Origin: Turbatrix aceti
Lineage: Eukaryota; Nematoda; Chromadorea; Rhabditida; Panagrolaimidae
Assembly: GCA_963969345.1 (NCBI GenBank)
Contig: OZ017767.1
Location: 2,542,001-2,606,000, forward strand
DNA length: 64,000 nt
Reading direction: 5' to 3'
Positions 1-12,104 of this stretch are shown piece after piece. Every line of letters starts with the position of its first letter. Position 1 is the stretch's first letter. A model generated the notes under the pieces. The model worked only from the letters and a program-made list of their open reading frames with translations, had not been told where the DNA came from and made no database searches. The position numbers and the translations under genes are program-made.

Positions 1-1
1 C

Positions 2-3000
2 AGGCCGGCAATTGTCATCCAAACGATTCCTTCGTCTGTGGCACCTCAGCCCAGTCCTCCAGGAAGCACGCCAATTGTTTTGTCTCCATCTTCTGCTGCG
101 CCGACAACTGTTCAGACTACTGTTGCCCCGGTTGAGACACCTGCTGCAACCTCAGAATCAACTCCGTCCTCAGTGATTATTTCGAGCGAAACACCGATTT
201 CCACATCTACTGTCAGTGAAACACCAGCTCCAACGACGGCAGCGACAACGCTTGCTGTGGAAACTCCAGCTCCCGCTCCGACCCCGGTTGAAACCCCAGC
301 TCCAGCTCCGGCCCCGGTCGAAATCCAAGCACCAGTTATCACTGAAACCCCGGCCCCGGCCCCGGCCCCGGCCCCGGCCCCTGCTCCGGCTCCTGCCGCG
401 ACTCCGGTTGAAACTCCTGCCCCAGTCTCGGCAACCGCCCCATCAGTTACCCTAGAAAACATTCCATCCGGCTACGAAGGTGCTTCCTCGACCGCGCCAA
501 AGCCTGCAGAACCAATTGCCGTGCCGGCTGCTCCAGTTGAAGGATACCGAGTCTTTGGCGAGAAAAACAATCAACAGGCTGCTATTTCTTTGGCTGCGCA
601 GACAACTGCTCTTCCTGTTGACAATGACACCGAAGCAGATAATTCCACGACAGTTAAGCCACCTCTTCGCGAAGTAAAGATCAACATCAAATCAGAAGGC
701 CTCGACGTAAATATGGATAACAGTGATGACATTACGGATACAAGCATGTTCAAGGAAGCTGTTGTTCCTCTGGAACCCGAAGGATTCGACAAGGTCAATA
801 CTGAATCATCGACGACTTCGACGCAAAGTTCAACTTCTTCGACTGGAGGTACTACGACAGAGGGTTCAACGCCTTCGACTGTGTCTTCCACGGAAGGCAC
901 TGTTGCTTCAACGGGGGCTTCTGCGGGTAATGCGTCAACTCTGTCAGCAGAGTTGACTACTTTGGGGGCTTCTACGAGTTCAGTTGAAGCTTCGACGACC
1001 TTGTCGACTACCGAAAAACCGGTCTCAACTACAGAAGTTTCCAAGACTTCAGTTAAGGTTTCTGAATCTACGACGACGTCAAAGGGGACTTCGGAATCAG
1101 AAAAGATTCCAGTTTCTGCGACTTCGACGTCTTCGACGGGGGCTCCGACGACATCGACGATTCAGTCAAGCACGGAAGGCTCGACTGAATCCACTCGATT
1201 AGCTTTGCACACGGTGACGTCATCGGCGTCGGTATCGGTTTCGACCACCGACACGGTCACCAATAGCACAAACACAAGCACTCAGCAATCCAATGGCACC
1301 ACCACTATTTCAGTTGCACAGAGTTCAGTTTCGCCAACCACAGTTGCTTCAGGTTTATTTGTTTGATCCTAAGTTTACTTTTTTGTTGCAAGCAGTACAC
1401 ACAGCCTACTCACGCTTTTTTTGCACTCACATTTTTGACAGCTTGTATAATTCAGTTTTTTATGCAGATTTTAATACTCCATGTTTTTTTTTCAGTTGAA
1501 CCTGCGCCACCGGCCACGACGACCCGAGGCCAGGCGCCTTCTGCTCTGCCACCGACCCCGGCGACGACGACTATCGCTCCTCAAACAGTTGCTGCCAATG
1601 TCAATGACCGTCGCCCGATCCACGTTCCGACCCTGCCCAACCCGGAACAAGCCAACATCTTTGGCCCACCCCGAGGCGGCATCGCTTCCGACGACGAAAC
1701 CTGCGTGCTTCCCCCCGACGCGGGTCGCTGCAACAACTTCTCCGTGAGATGGTTCTTCAACGCCGAAACCGGAGCATGCAATCAGTTTTCTTACGGGGGC
1801 TGTGGAGGCAATGCTAACAACTTTGCCGAACAGGCAGCTTGCGAAGCCAAGTGCAACGTTCCCGTTCCGGGTATTCTCCTTCCCGAACGCTGCACTCGTC
1901 CCAAGATCGAAGGCACCGGCAACGAATACCACGCCAAGTGGTACTTCAACGCGCGCAACCTCCGATGCGAGCAGATGGTCTACCGAGGACTTGGAGGTAA
2001 CGACAACCAGTTTTCATCGCAACACGACTGCGAAATCTCCTGCCAGGGAGTTCGTACGACCAAGGTCCATCCCGAGAAGAAGCCCGGATTCGACGCTCTT
2101 GCCAAGGGCGCTGTCATTGCTCCAGGTTACGGTAGTGAGACTCAGGAACTTCCTGCGACGCCCAATCCCTATGTTCCGCCTACGCCTGTTTTGGCTGCTG
2201 AACTACCCGAGGCTGCTTCTCCGGTTCCGGTCGCTGCCCCCGCCCCGGCCCCGGCTCCGACCGCAATCCCGACGCTTTCCCCCATCCAAGCCCCAGGTGG
2301 ATCATCTTCCGGAGCCGAAGAAGGCTACGCCGGTGCCACGGCCGAAGTCTCCTCCGGTTCAGCTCCCGCCCCGGCTGTTGCTGCTCCGGCCCCAGCTGCC
2401 CAGCCAGAACCCCAAGTCGAGCCTGATTCCGGCGCTCCTGTCCCAATTGAAGAAGAATCTGAATCTGCTTCAGCCGCTGCTGGTGACTCTCAAGCGCCAG
2501 TTGCCATTCCTACAGTATCCATTCCCGCACCCACCCCATCCGAAAACAACGGCTACAACGCAGAACCCGCAGAAGAGAAGATGCAGCCTACCGCTGATTC
2601 CAATCTGCCCATCATCGCCCCGTCGCCCAAGGCCACCATCGATTATGCTTCTGGCAAGCGTCTTGATGGAGAAATCAAGGTTGCCTCCGGTGTCATCAAC
2701 CGACCCAACGACAAGGCTTTCGAGCTTCCCGGTGACTTTGACGCCAAGCAGGACTTTGACCTCCTTCCGCCGTCGACTTCGATCGTCAGCGACGATGAAG
2801 AAAGCGAGGAAGAAGACCCCGAAGGACCCCAGAAGATCCCGGTCTGCCCGAATGGTCTCGATGCCATGCAGTACGCCGACGGCCGACCTGTCATGTGTCT
2901 GCCAGGCAAGGATCAGTGTCCCGACAACTCCGTGTGCTACTTCAACGGCATGGACTTCTTCTGCTGTCCTAATGCCGATGATCCGTACGACCAGCACATT

Positions 3001-5278
3001 TTCGGCGGCTACGACGGCGAAGAGGTGAAACACGGTTACAAGCAGGGAATCGCGAATCTGAACATCCGAGCGCTGCGTCTGAAGCGCCAGGCACTGCCCC
3101 AGACCGCCTTCAGCATCGATCACATCACCAAGCCCCTCCGCTTCGACGACAAACCCGTCCACCGCATCAGCTCTGCCGGTAGCGTGGATCGCCTTGCAGC
3201 CCTCCGCGTCAACCCCTGCACCAAGGACGTCGAACCCGGACCGTGCCGCGACGCGAACCTTCGCTACTTCTACGACATCAAGGTCGACGCCTGCAGACTC
3301 TTCTACTACACCGGCTGCGGCGGCAATGCCAACAACTTTGCCACCGAGACCGCCTGCGAGCAGCGCTGCAAGTTGGGAATTGTCCTGAACACCGAGCGAC
3401 CCACAACCACTGAAGCCCCCACCCCCCCTGGCCGATGCCCTGGTGGCAAGCTGCCTCTTGGAGACAACGTCCCTGTTCTCTGCGGAAATCTGACAGAATC
3501 TATTGGATGTCCTCCGGGCTACTACTGCCGATCTGGGCCTCCTGACGTCTGTTGCGAGGGAATTGACAGTGATCTTTCTCTGGACAGACTTTTGAATGGC
3601 AAGGAAATCAGAAGGAAGCCTTTCATCGCGCCTTCTGGCATCTTTGACGGATCTAGCGGTACTCGTCAACAGCACGTCGTTGTCCACGGAGTTGCCCAGC
3701 ACGACGCTGGCTACGACACCGCGGCTGCCGGCATCGAAGGGGCTGCCACTGGTGAAGCGGAGCTCTCAGCCATTGCTGCCAGTGACGGTGCCGCCGCTCC
3801 TGAAGCTGCCGAAGCTACCACAGCCCAGTCCGAAGACCCAGAAGCCTCCGTCGCTGTTGCTTCTCCAGCTCCAGCTTCCGCTCCTGAAGCCGCTGAAGCC
3901 CCCGAAGTAGCATCCACGACCCCAGCAGTAAAAGCCAACCCCCTCGGCGTGCCTGCCAACATCTGCCCTGACGGCTCAGACGCTCTGACCACCGATGCCG
4001 GCGCCATCCTCTCCTGTGGCATCGGATCCGACGGCCACGAACTCTGCCCCAAGGGCTTCTACTGCTCGATGGACGCTGATAGCGGCTCTCGTCTGTGCTG
4101 TCCGTTGTCGATCCAGGGCATCAACATTCCTCCTCCTCCGGTGCTCCCGCCCTACCTGGGACACCGCTCTGCCAACTGGGGAGAGATCATCGAGCGCGGT
4201 TCGCTCCCGACCGATCCCAAGCCCACTCGGCTGTCGACCCCGAAGCCCAGGTACTCTCCGTCAACTCCCGAGCCTGAAATCGAAGTGACCACCGGTTCCG
4301 AAGATGCCCAAGAAGGCGCCGCTCCCGCCACCGCCGAATTCGCCGCTGCTCCCCCCGCGACCAACGAAGAAGCCGGAGTACAGGGTGATTCTGAGCAATC
4401 CGTTGTCTCGGATCCCGTTGAGACCCCCACATCCGCTCCGATTGGCCCCGACGATGCCCCCGTGGTTGTCACCCCCGAGACCCCGGCCCAGAGCATCGAG
4501 GTCGCCCCTGCAGCGCCCCAGCCGTACGCGCATCTCATGTTCAAGCCCCCAACGACCCGGGAAAACAAGTTCTCGACCGTGCTTTACCCCAACGTGAAGC
4601 CTGATCTCGAGGACATTGCGCCCATCAACGCGGGCCCCGTCGAAGATCCGTTCGAGCTTGGAGAAGATACCAGGATTGTTCTCAAGGAACCCACCGATAA
4701 GAGCATTTGCCAGCTGAGACCGAGTGAAGGTAAGTGCAAGGATGAAAGCTTATAGGGCATAAAAAAGTACAAATCGTTTTGAACGCAGTGTTTACTTTTC
4801 TCTCCAAAACAAAAATTTGCTGCTGAATTCGAATTGTCATCAGATCATGACAGTTTTTTTTAACAAAAACAAATTCGAACTTTTAAAATACATACATTTG
4901 ACAGTTTTTTAACAAAAACAAAAAAACAAGTTTTTTGTGAAATTTAAACTAAACAACTGTAGTTTACAACAGTTTTCAAACAAAAACAAAGGAAATAAGA
5001 ATTACAGTTAAAAAAAAAACAAAAAAACAACCAACCCCAACTTTCAGGCCGACCCTGCCGTGAAGACGAGCCAGTGCCTCTGACGAACCTGCAGTACTTC
5101 TACAGCGTTCGTGACCGAAAGTGCAAGCTCTTCTTCCACCGAGGCTGCGGAGGCAACCGGAATCGCTTTGACTCCAAGGCCGCCTGCGAACAGCTCTGCT
5201 TGCGACCCAGGGTACGTGTTTCACCTTCCCTCTCCCAAAAATAGTCCCTAACATCCCTCCTTGCAGGTCCTAGCGTGA
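2..5278 (+). CDS. Secreted multi-Kunitz / lustrin-type cysteine-rich protein, 5'-partial
   Basis: Exons <2-1352, 1496-4729, 5048-5211 and 5267-5278; all three junctions are GT-AG and keep phase. The frame is open to the left edge, so the true start and signal peptide lie outside. About 438 residues of Pro/Ala/Thr/Ser-rich mucin-like sequence come first. Then follow Kunitz 1 (nt 1702-1854), Kunitz 2 (1891-2043), an Ala/Pro linker, lustrin-type cysteine module 1 (2844-2970), Kunitz 3 (3217-3369), lustrin modules 2 (3436-3555) and 3 (3964-4101), another Pro-rich linker, and Kunitz 4, split by the 318-nt third intron (4708-5200). Kunitz domains are serine-protease inhibitor folds; the residue after the second Cys (P1) is Asn in Kunitz 1 and Arg in Kunitz 3 and 4, so 3 and 4 look like trypsin-type inhibitors. 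Kunitz 2 lacks the second and fourth Cys. Probably an extracellular or cuticle-associated inhibitor (inference). An AATAAA at 5668-5673 may serve as polyadenylation signal. Confidence 0.9.
4730..5047 (+). repeat. Intron with three copies of a GACAGTTTTTTAACAAAAAC-like unit
   Basis: The intron inside Kunitz 4 holds three near-copies of a unit reading GACAGTTTTTTAACAAAAAC, at about 4848, 4899 and 4967 (the last starts AACAGTTTTCAAACAAAAAC). They are dense examples of the polar CAGTT motif described in the findings. No coding potential. Confidence 0.6.
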
Positions 5279-6099
5279 GTCGTTCGACTACCTCCTTTTC
5301 CTCCTCCCCCTCCTCTTCCTGCTCCTCCTTCAATGGCAGTGCCGCCCCAGAATGTGCTCACTCTCAGCGAAGACTTGTCTCTTCTCCTCACTTTGATGAA
5401 CTCGAACCGCGTCCAAGGTCCGCTCCCAGTCCTTCGACATTCCAGGCCTATGATTTTTTATCCCCCTTCCCCACCCTAAAAAATACGTGATCATGATGTG
5501 TGCATTGTTCTTTCGTTTTTTGAGGCTTTGTTTTCACTTTTTTTTCCAACAAGAATTCAACTGGCAACAGCACCAGCTGTCTGGATCATTGCAGAAATAG
5601 TATCATGCGTGTGTTGTCTTCATTATTTCCTTGTTTATTTTTGATATTTATTTATTTTTTTGAATATAATAAACTATGTTTTTACGTTTTTATGAAAACG
5701 ACAATCACAGTACAGTTAAAAATAGTGTAAGTTGGTTCATTACACATAATAAAACATATGAAATTGTAATTATTTATTTTATTTACATATTAATATTAAG
5801 ATGATGGTAAATAAAAATAATAATCACATGCAGTTAAAAAAGTGTCAATAGCGCCCTAAACAGCTTTCTTACTTTAAATAAAAAATTAATAAAGGAAAAG
5901 ATACGGTTAACGAATACTTACATTCAAAAATGTTTGGGTGAAATCCAACATCGATTCAAAATTTTATTTCCTCTTCAGTGGCAAACAATTCAGTGTAATT
6001 GATTCATACGGTGTTGTTTTGGTAATGGAAATTTAACTCTATTTTTTAACGCTCTGTGTTTATAAAATAAAATAATAGTACTACGGTATTAAACAAATA
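5279..6099. other. 3' UTR and AT-rich intergenic spacer
   Basis: After the TGA at 5276-5278 a short T/C-rich stretch leads to an AATAAA at 5668. The rest is AT-rich with isolated CAGTTAAAAA motifs. I see no gene here. Confidence 0.6.
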
Positions 6100-7019
6100 T
6101 TACGTTAAAATTGTATTTGATACAGAAAAAACCCTAACGATTTTCTTAAAAGTAAGAAGCGACAGGCAGTATTCTCGGTAAGGACGAATCATCAACAGTA
6201 TCGTACCGCCTTGAGCCATTGCATTAAAGAACGCCAAGCAATGCAATAAATTAGAAACATGCTTGGCGCTGATTTCGAATACAAAAAATATTACCGTAAT
6301 ATTATAAGGTGCATACACAAATACCAAGATAAGAAGTATCTGAGTAATGTTGTAAATAATAAGTAATCGATGCTTTTGTGTAACATTGGTTTGCTGCAGA
6401 TTCTTTTGAAGCTCCTTTGCGCGTTTGAACGATGATCGAATAATTATAAACATCACGATGAGTATTGTAAGAGCAAATGTGAGATACGGTATACCAAGTG
6501 CTAGCATAAAACTTTTACTAACAACAAATAATGACGATTCCGTGAAGTATGATTCGTACAATGGGTATTGATCTAAGACAATGCTTTTGATGTATGCATC
6601 TGTGAAATCTCTAATTTTATATGAAAGAGCACATAGTGGTAAGACTACAAACAAAATGTTTCCTACAACGCAACCGGCATAAAATAATTTGATTTTGAAA
6701 AACGACGTATGTTTACTGTGTACTGTCTGAAAAAACATACTCAAATTTTTTTTTATTTTGAACTTCATAGTCGATAAAACGCACCAAGAAATACCGGTAT
6801 CCAAAACCGATCAATGATCCACATAAGGCGGTATATTTAAAATTTTCTTCAAAAAACGAAGTTTTGCAGCTGAACTCAAAAAACGATACAAAAACAGCAA
6901 AAACCCAATGTTTTCAAAAAAAAATACATCTGAAATAAGAAATTTTTATTTCAAGAAAATTTGTCCGACTAAAATGAACAAATTGACATTTTGCGAAAAT
7001 GTGGACAGTCCGCACGCGC

Positions 7020-7175
7020 ATAAGTTGGAAAAAAGGCATCTGTGAGATTTTTCCGTTTCGCGTGCGCGCACAACTTGGAAAAAAGACATCTGTGAGATAT
7101 TTCCGCGTAGCGTGCGCACACAAGTTGGAAAAAAAGCATCTGTGAGATTTTTCCGCTTCGCAAGCGGAAATTGTG
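7020..7175 (-). repeat. Three-copy sub-repeat in the left arm of the fold-back element
   Basis: Three tandem units of about 55 bp share GCATCTGTGAGATTTTTCCG followed by a short variable CG-rich hairpin-like segment and a run such as AAGTTGGAAAAAA. The same three units appear inverted in the right arm at about 9260-9410. Confidence 0.7.
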
Positions 7176-9543
7176 TGCGGTGTGCAAAGTGTTGTTTTAC
7201 CGTATTTATTGTGCCGTAATGGATATAAACATTTACAAATTTATCACTACATGTTACCGGCATGAAAAATGGGACAACTGAAACCACAATTTTTTTTCTA
7301 TAATATAAATTATATAAAACCTACTCAGTTACTCATTTTTTCTTCAGATGTGTCCATTTCAGTGTCCTGAAATCCGTCGGTTGACATGGATTGACGTGCT
7401 GAGGAAATTGATGAACTGTCTGAGCAAGAGGAGGTGTAATGAACACATGAAAAAAAACAATCAAAAACAACTAATAGCAACACAACTTTCGCTTGCGATG
7501 GAACACGAAAGCAAGAGAACGTGGGTGAAGGGTCAGACTGGTTTGGTGCATGGCACATACAGTGCGAGTGTGAGGCGCGCATGCTGTCTGGACTATCCTT
7601 CTCTCTCTGGCTTCTCTTCGTTCAGCGCGCGTCGCACTCATGACGAGAGATTTTCCCGCTGCCCGAGCGCGCTGATCGAATTAGTTGCAAAAAAATAAGA
7701 ATTTTGGGCCAAATTTGAAATTTTTTACTTTCTCAAATTAGATTTGTAATTAGAATAATATTTGAAGCATTTTGATGTGTTTTTCAGAATTGTGGGACAA
7801 TATTTTATCAAAATCGAGTGGGGTTCGGGAGAAAAAATCCACGGATCTCCGAAATGTCGGCAGAAAGCTGAAAATTTCAGGGTAGACTAAAAACAAAATT
7901 TCCTTTCGAATGGCTTATTCAGTTTTTTGATATCAGATCGATAAATGTCCTAAAAACCGGTTTTTTTCGGAAATTTGAAAAATTCGGAGCTTTTTCGAAC
8001 ATTGATCAAAAATTGAATATCACTAATCGATAGAGCAGTATCTTTTCTATCTGCAACCAAATTTTCACAGACGTACCACATCCCTGGGGCATACGGTAGC
8101 GATTCTCCTGAACCATACTTGGTCAAACGCCTGTGGCTATGAGGTAAAGCGCTGCAGAACAAAGTGAGATGGAACAACTTGTAAGAAATTTTTCGGCCGA
8201 CATAATCGTGTAACTACTGAATTTTTATCTATTTTTTTGGCTTTGCAATTTTAATTCGCGCAACATACACTCATTTTTGGTACCAATTTTCCAAAAAATG
8301 AAATCGAAAAAGTGGGGTCTGGGGGAAAAATCGCCATTGACACAGTTTTGGAGCGGTTTACTATGAATCTTGACTCCAAACGTAAAAAACCCTGTAGAAT
8401 TCAAAAATTTTATTATCTTGTTTTTAAATGTTCGAAAAAGCTCCGAATTTTTCAAATTTCCGAAAAAAACCGGTTTTTAGGACATTTATCGATCTGATAT
8501 CAAAAAACTGAATAAGCCATTCGAAAGGAAATTTTGTTTTTAGTCTACCCTGAAATTTTCAGCTTTCTGCCGACATTTCGGAGATCCGTGGATTTTTTCT
8601 CCCGAACCCCACTCGATTTTGATAAAATATTGTCCCACAATTCTGAAAAACACATCAAAATGCTTCAAATATTATTCTAATTACAAATCTAATTTGAGAA
8701 AGTAAAAAATTTCAAATTTGGCCCAAAATTCTTATTTTTTTGCAACTAATTCGATCAGCGCGCTCGGGCAGCGGGAAAATCTCTCGTCATGAGTGCGACG
8801 CGCGCTGAACGAAGAGAAGCCAGAGAGAGAAGGATAGTCCAGACAGCATGCGCGCCTCACACTCGCACTGTATGTGCCATGCACCAAACCAGTCTGACCC
8901 TTCACCCACGTTCTCTTGCTTTCGTGTTCCATCGCAAGCGAAAGTTGTGTTGCTATTAGTTGTTTTTGATTGTTTTTTTTCATGTGTTCATTACACCTCC
9001 TCTTGCTCAGACAGTTCATCAATTTCCTCAGCACGTCAATCCATGTCAACCGACGGATTTCAGGACACTGAAATGGACACATCTGAAGAAAAAATGAGTA
9101 ACTGAGTAGGTTTTATATAATTTATATTATAGAAAAAAAATTGTGGTTTCAGTTGTCCCATTTTTCATGCCGGTAACATGTAGTGATAAATTTGTAAATG
9201 TTTATATCCATTACGGCACAATAAATACGGTAAAACAACACTTTGCACACCGCACACAATTTCCGCTTGCGAAGCGGAAAAATCTCACAGATGCTTTTTT
9301 TCCAACTTGTGTGCGCACGCTACGCGGAAATATCTCACAGATGTCTTTTTTCCAAGTTGTGCGCGCACGCGAAACGGAAAAATCTCACAGATGCCTTTTT
9401 TCCAACTTTTGCGCGTGCTCTCGCATTTTCTCGTGCGGACTGTCCACATTTTCGCAAAATGTCAATTTGTTCATTGTAATTGGACAAATTTTCATGAAAT
9501 ATACATTCGGGACACGTGCATGTATCTTTTTTTCGTTACATCA

Positions 9544-9826
9544 CCCGCACTAGCATAACGAGCACTAAAGGAGCACAACAGGAGAGAAAGACGCGCGGGA
9601 GCTACCGAGGGTCGGAACGAAAATGAAGGAGCACAATGAAGCGCACCGCGCAACATTATCCATCTTCCTGTGATGCTTATTCAAATTCCTTCGATAAAAA
9701 CAAATAAATTAGAATTGCGGAGCGCAACAAAGCACATGAACGCGAATTTGTCACAAAAATAAACATTCGCGCGCAAGGCCTTCCCCCCCTGTTGTGCTCC
9801 TTTAGTGCTCGTTATGCTAGTGCGGG
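9544..9826. mobile_element. Nested MITE with 39-bp terminal inverted repeats
   Basis: The termini read CCCGCACTAGCATAACGAGC and continue identically on both ends for about 39 bp (through AGGAGCACAACAGG). Total length is 283 bp. It lies only in the right arm of the fold-back element, so it inserted after the palindrome formed or was lost from the left arm. A possible target duplication is only CA on both sides. No coding capacity. Superfamily unassigned. Confidence 0.8.
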
Positions 9827-10227
9827 CAATTTTGCTCCGTTTGACATGTTCATTTTTTTGAGTTCGGCTGCAAAACTTCGTTTTTTGAAGAAAATTTTAA
9901 ATATACCGCCTTACATACAGTATTACCAATTCCGATTAGTACGAATATTGTGGCTATTATAGCTTGAAATGCATTTTTGGGAAGACCCACTGCGAATCCA
10001 CCAGATAAAGGTATCAAAAAATAAGGTAACCCGACGGCTATTGAAACGTGAAGGAAAAGAGACCAGAATGCCTGGTTCATAAGAAAATACTTGTTAGCAT
10101 CAACATTTTTATTTTTCTTTATGAAGCACAACAAAAGTATACCGTATAAAGGAATCGTAATAATTGACGTAAAAATAGAAGTGAACTTGATGATGCGAAT
10201 AACCCATTTATCTTCAGGCAACGGCAT

Positions 10228-12104
10228 TCGTTATCACCAATCAAAAAATGATTAAAAAGAGTGACTGACAAACATGAACACCGTCAGTGATAGTTCGTTT
10301 GGTGTATTTTAAAAGCGTTGGTATAGGAACACTATTAAAAAAGTTCATATGCTATGTGCAGTAAAGAAACTTTCAACTCTGACTGGAAACTTGTGTATAC
10401 CGATAAACTATTTACTCGCGTTATTCAAAGAGCTCAGTTATAACTGCGCACTTGGTAAAAGTTTTTATCTAATGTACATATTATATTATTTAATATTGTG
10501 TTAGCTGGTGATTTCATCTGCATACTTGTTTTATTTATAATAATTTGATTGGAGTCGTGCGTTTATTAAAAGTGATCGAACATGAAATACAATGTTCTTA
10601 AAAGATGTGGCGCCGGTAGCTACGCTTGACGGCGCCTTCTTTGTGCAATCCCGATACTCATCAATATCTCCCTAACTTTTGTGATGAGTAAATGAGATAC
10701 AATTATTTTTTGCAAAATGCTGACTATCCAAAATTTTAAGATCGGATTTAAACAAACAGTTTCTGCCACTTTAAAACTTTTATTCGGAAACAAAATCAAT
10801 AAGGATTTTACTCTCCAGTAAAGTTCAATATCAGTGTTTTTGATTTGCTTCATATTTTCAACAAATTTGCTCATCTCACCGTTGAAAAGAAGATCAAGTT
10901 TGTATCCGTTTTGCATACATACGTACATATAATACATAAATATTTTATTGCAGCAAATTAATATGAAATCCCTTTTTTTCAAAAATATTTCGAGACACGG
11001 CGAAGGTGAGTGCGGGGATGGCAGCTTAACGAAGGATTAGAAGGTGGAATTCATCTTGGACACAAACATCACCGGAAACGAACAGTGTGTTTACGTTAGA
11101 TTAATCTGGAGACTGAAAACAGAGGGAGTTTTTGCAGAATTTGTCTGATAAGAATCATTTAAAAAACTGTAAACACCTAAAGGATTTGTGTTTACGATAC
11201 CGGATTTTGTGTATACGTGATTCATCTTCGTAGTGTCTCGTAGTTTATGTAAGTCATGCAAGCACGTAAAATGTAGGGATTTCCAGTATTAAAAGTGTTT
11301 GCTGCAGAAAACACATCTGTATATGTATTGTGCCAGTTTACATATACATATATTTGTCAAAAACAATTATTGAAAAAAAACCAATTTATCAAAAATAAAA
11401 TGTCCGTTCTAGTTTTTTTAATATAGCAATTTTAGGTATTGGATCAGTTTTTTTTTATTTTTTACCTGCCGTAAGTAAAAAAAATTGATTTACTTCAAAA
11501 TACATAACAGTTTTTTGATTGCTAAACACAAAAACTTTTTGAAAAATGACATTACTAAAAAAAAGTGTTGTATGTACATATCTATACTGACAAGAACATA
11601 ATCCAGAGCGACAGCTTTTTTGATGAATAAATACATAAACTGTGCAAAATTTTTCGTAGGCAATGAAAAACATTAAAAAAAATTAAAAGAAGTTGAAACT
11701 GTATCAAGTTTGTAATAAACTGACTCATTTGGCCGACAAAATATTAACTGTGAATACAAAACAAAACACTGCCGCTAACAAATTTGAAAACAGTTCCTAA
11801 GCATCAAAAACTGAGCATAAAAAACATCAACTTTTATAAAATTAATTTTTTAATAACCTACATAAATCTTCATATGATTTCAATTTAAAATTTAAAAAAA
11901 TGCCACACCCAGTTATTATACATTTATGCATATTCAAAATACGTAAACAGATGCTACTTTTACACCAGTTTCATAACATAAAACGGCAAAATGCTATAAT
12001 CTTTCATACAAAGACATTGGATGCCAGTTTGATCATTTTATTCATGAATCTGTCAAAAGTGTATCCCGTGAAAAGCGAGTCAAAAACAAAGATAATTCAG
12101 AAAT
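10228..12104. other. AT-rich intergenic region
   Basis: No convincing gene. A 120-codon open frame on the minus strand (10982-10620) has no recognisable domain and AT-rich codon use unlike the real exons. CAGTT and AACTG occur in both orientations here, unlike further right. Confidence 0.5.

Larger units (their letters stand above)
6825..9912. mobile_element. Large fold-back (palindromic) transposable element
   Basis: The ends are AAGGCGGTATATTT and its exact reverse complement. The left arm runs about 6825-8002 and the right arm about 8428-9912, with a loop of about 425 bp. The arms are almost identical over more than 1 kb, so insertion or arm homogenisation is recent. The flanks are ACAT (6821-6824) and ACAT (9913-9916), a 4-bp target duplication; a TA duplication with shorter ends fits equally well. 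Mirrored 85- and 116-codon open frames occur in both arms (7325-7698 and 8732-9105) only because of the palindrome; I do not recognise a transposase. The arms differ near their outer ends: the right arm carries a nested MITE and a 17-bp segment the left lacks. Confidence 0.85.
6100..10227 (-). pseudogene. Srh-like serpentine chemoreceptor, split by a fold-back element
   Basis: The 5' half (10227 down to 9913) starts at ATG and encodes TM1-TM3, with features typical of nematode Srh receptors: ITIPLYGILL in TM1, FLMNQAFWS, then PYFLIPLSGG and a GL step. The 3' half (6820 down to 6100) encodes TM4-TM7 and ends with a PYRE motif, as in Srh/Str tails. Between them lies a 3,088-bp palindromic element flanked by ACAT on both sides. 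Joining the flanks through one ACAT keeps the first frame open through a GYRYF sequence (the usual ENRY/RY region after TM3). A second defect follows: at the T9 run 6746-6754 (A9 on the coding strand) the frame changes, and one base fewer would rejoin it. The gene is therefore broken at two places in this assembly; the homopolymer break may be a sequencing error. The family is Srh-like by motif, not by alignment. Confidence 0.75.

Noticed and set aside
2470..3702. 410-codon open frame antisense to the Kunitz exon
   Set aside because: It is the shadow of a GC-rich coding exon; no domain, and the sense strand encodes clear Kunitz and lustrin modules.
7325..9105. Identical 85- and 116-codon open frames in opposite orientation
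   Set aside because: They are mirror images produced by the palindrome; no transposase features and strongly biased composition.
10620..10982. 120-codon minus-strand open frame
   Set aside because: AT-rich codons, Lys/Ile-rich, no domain and no splice context; probably chance.
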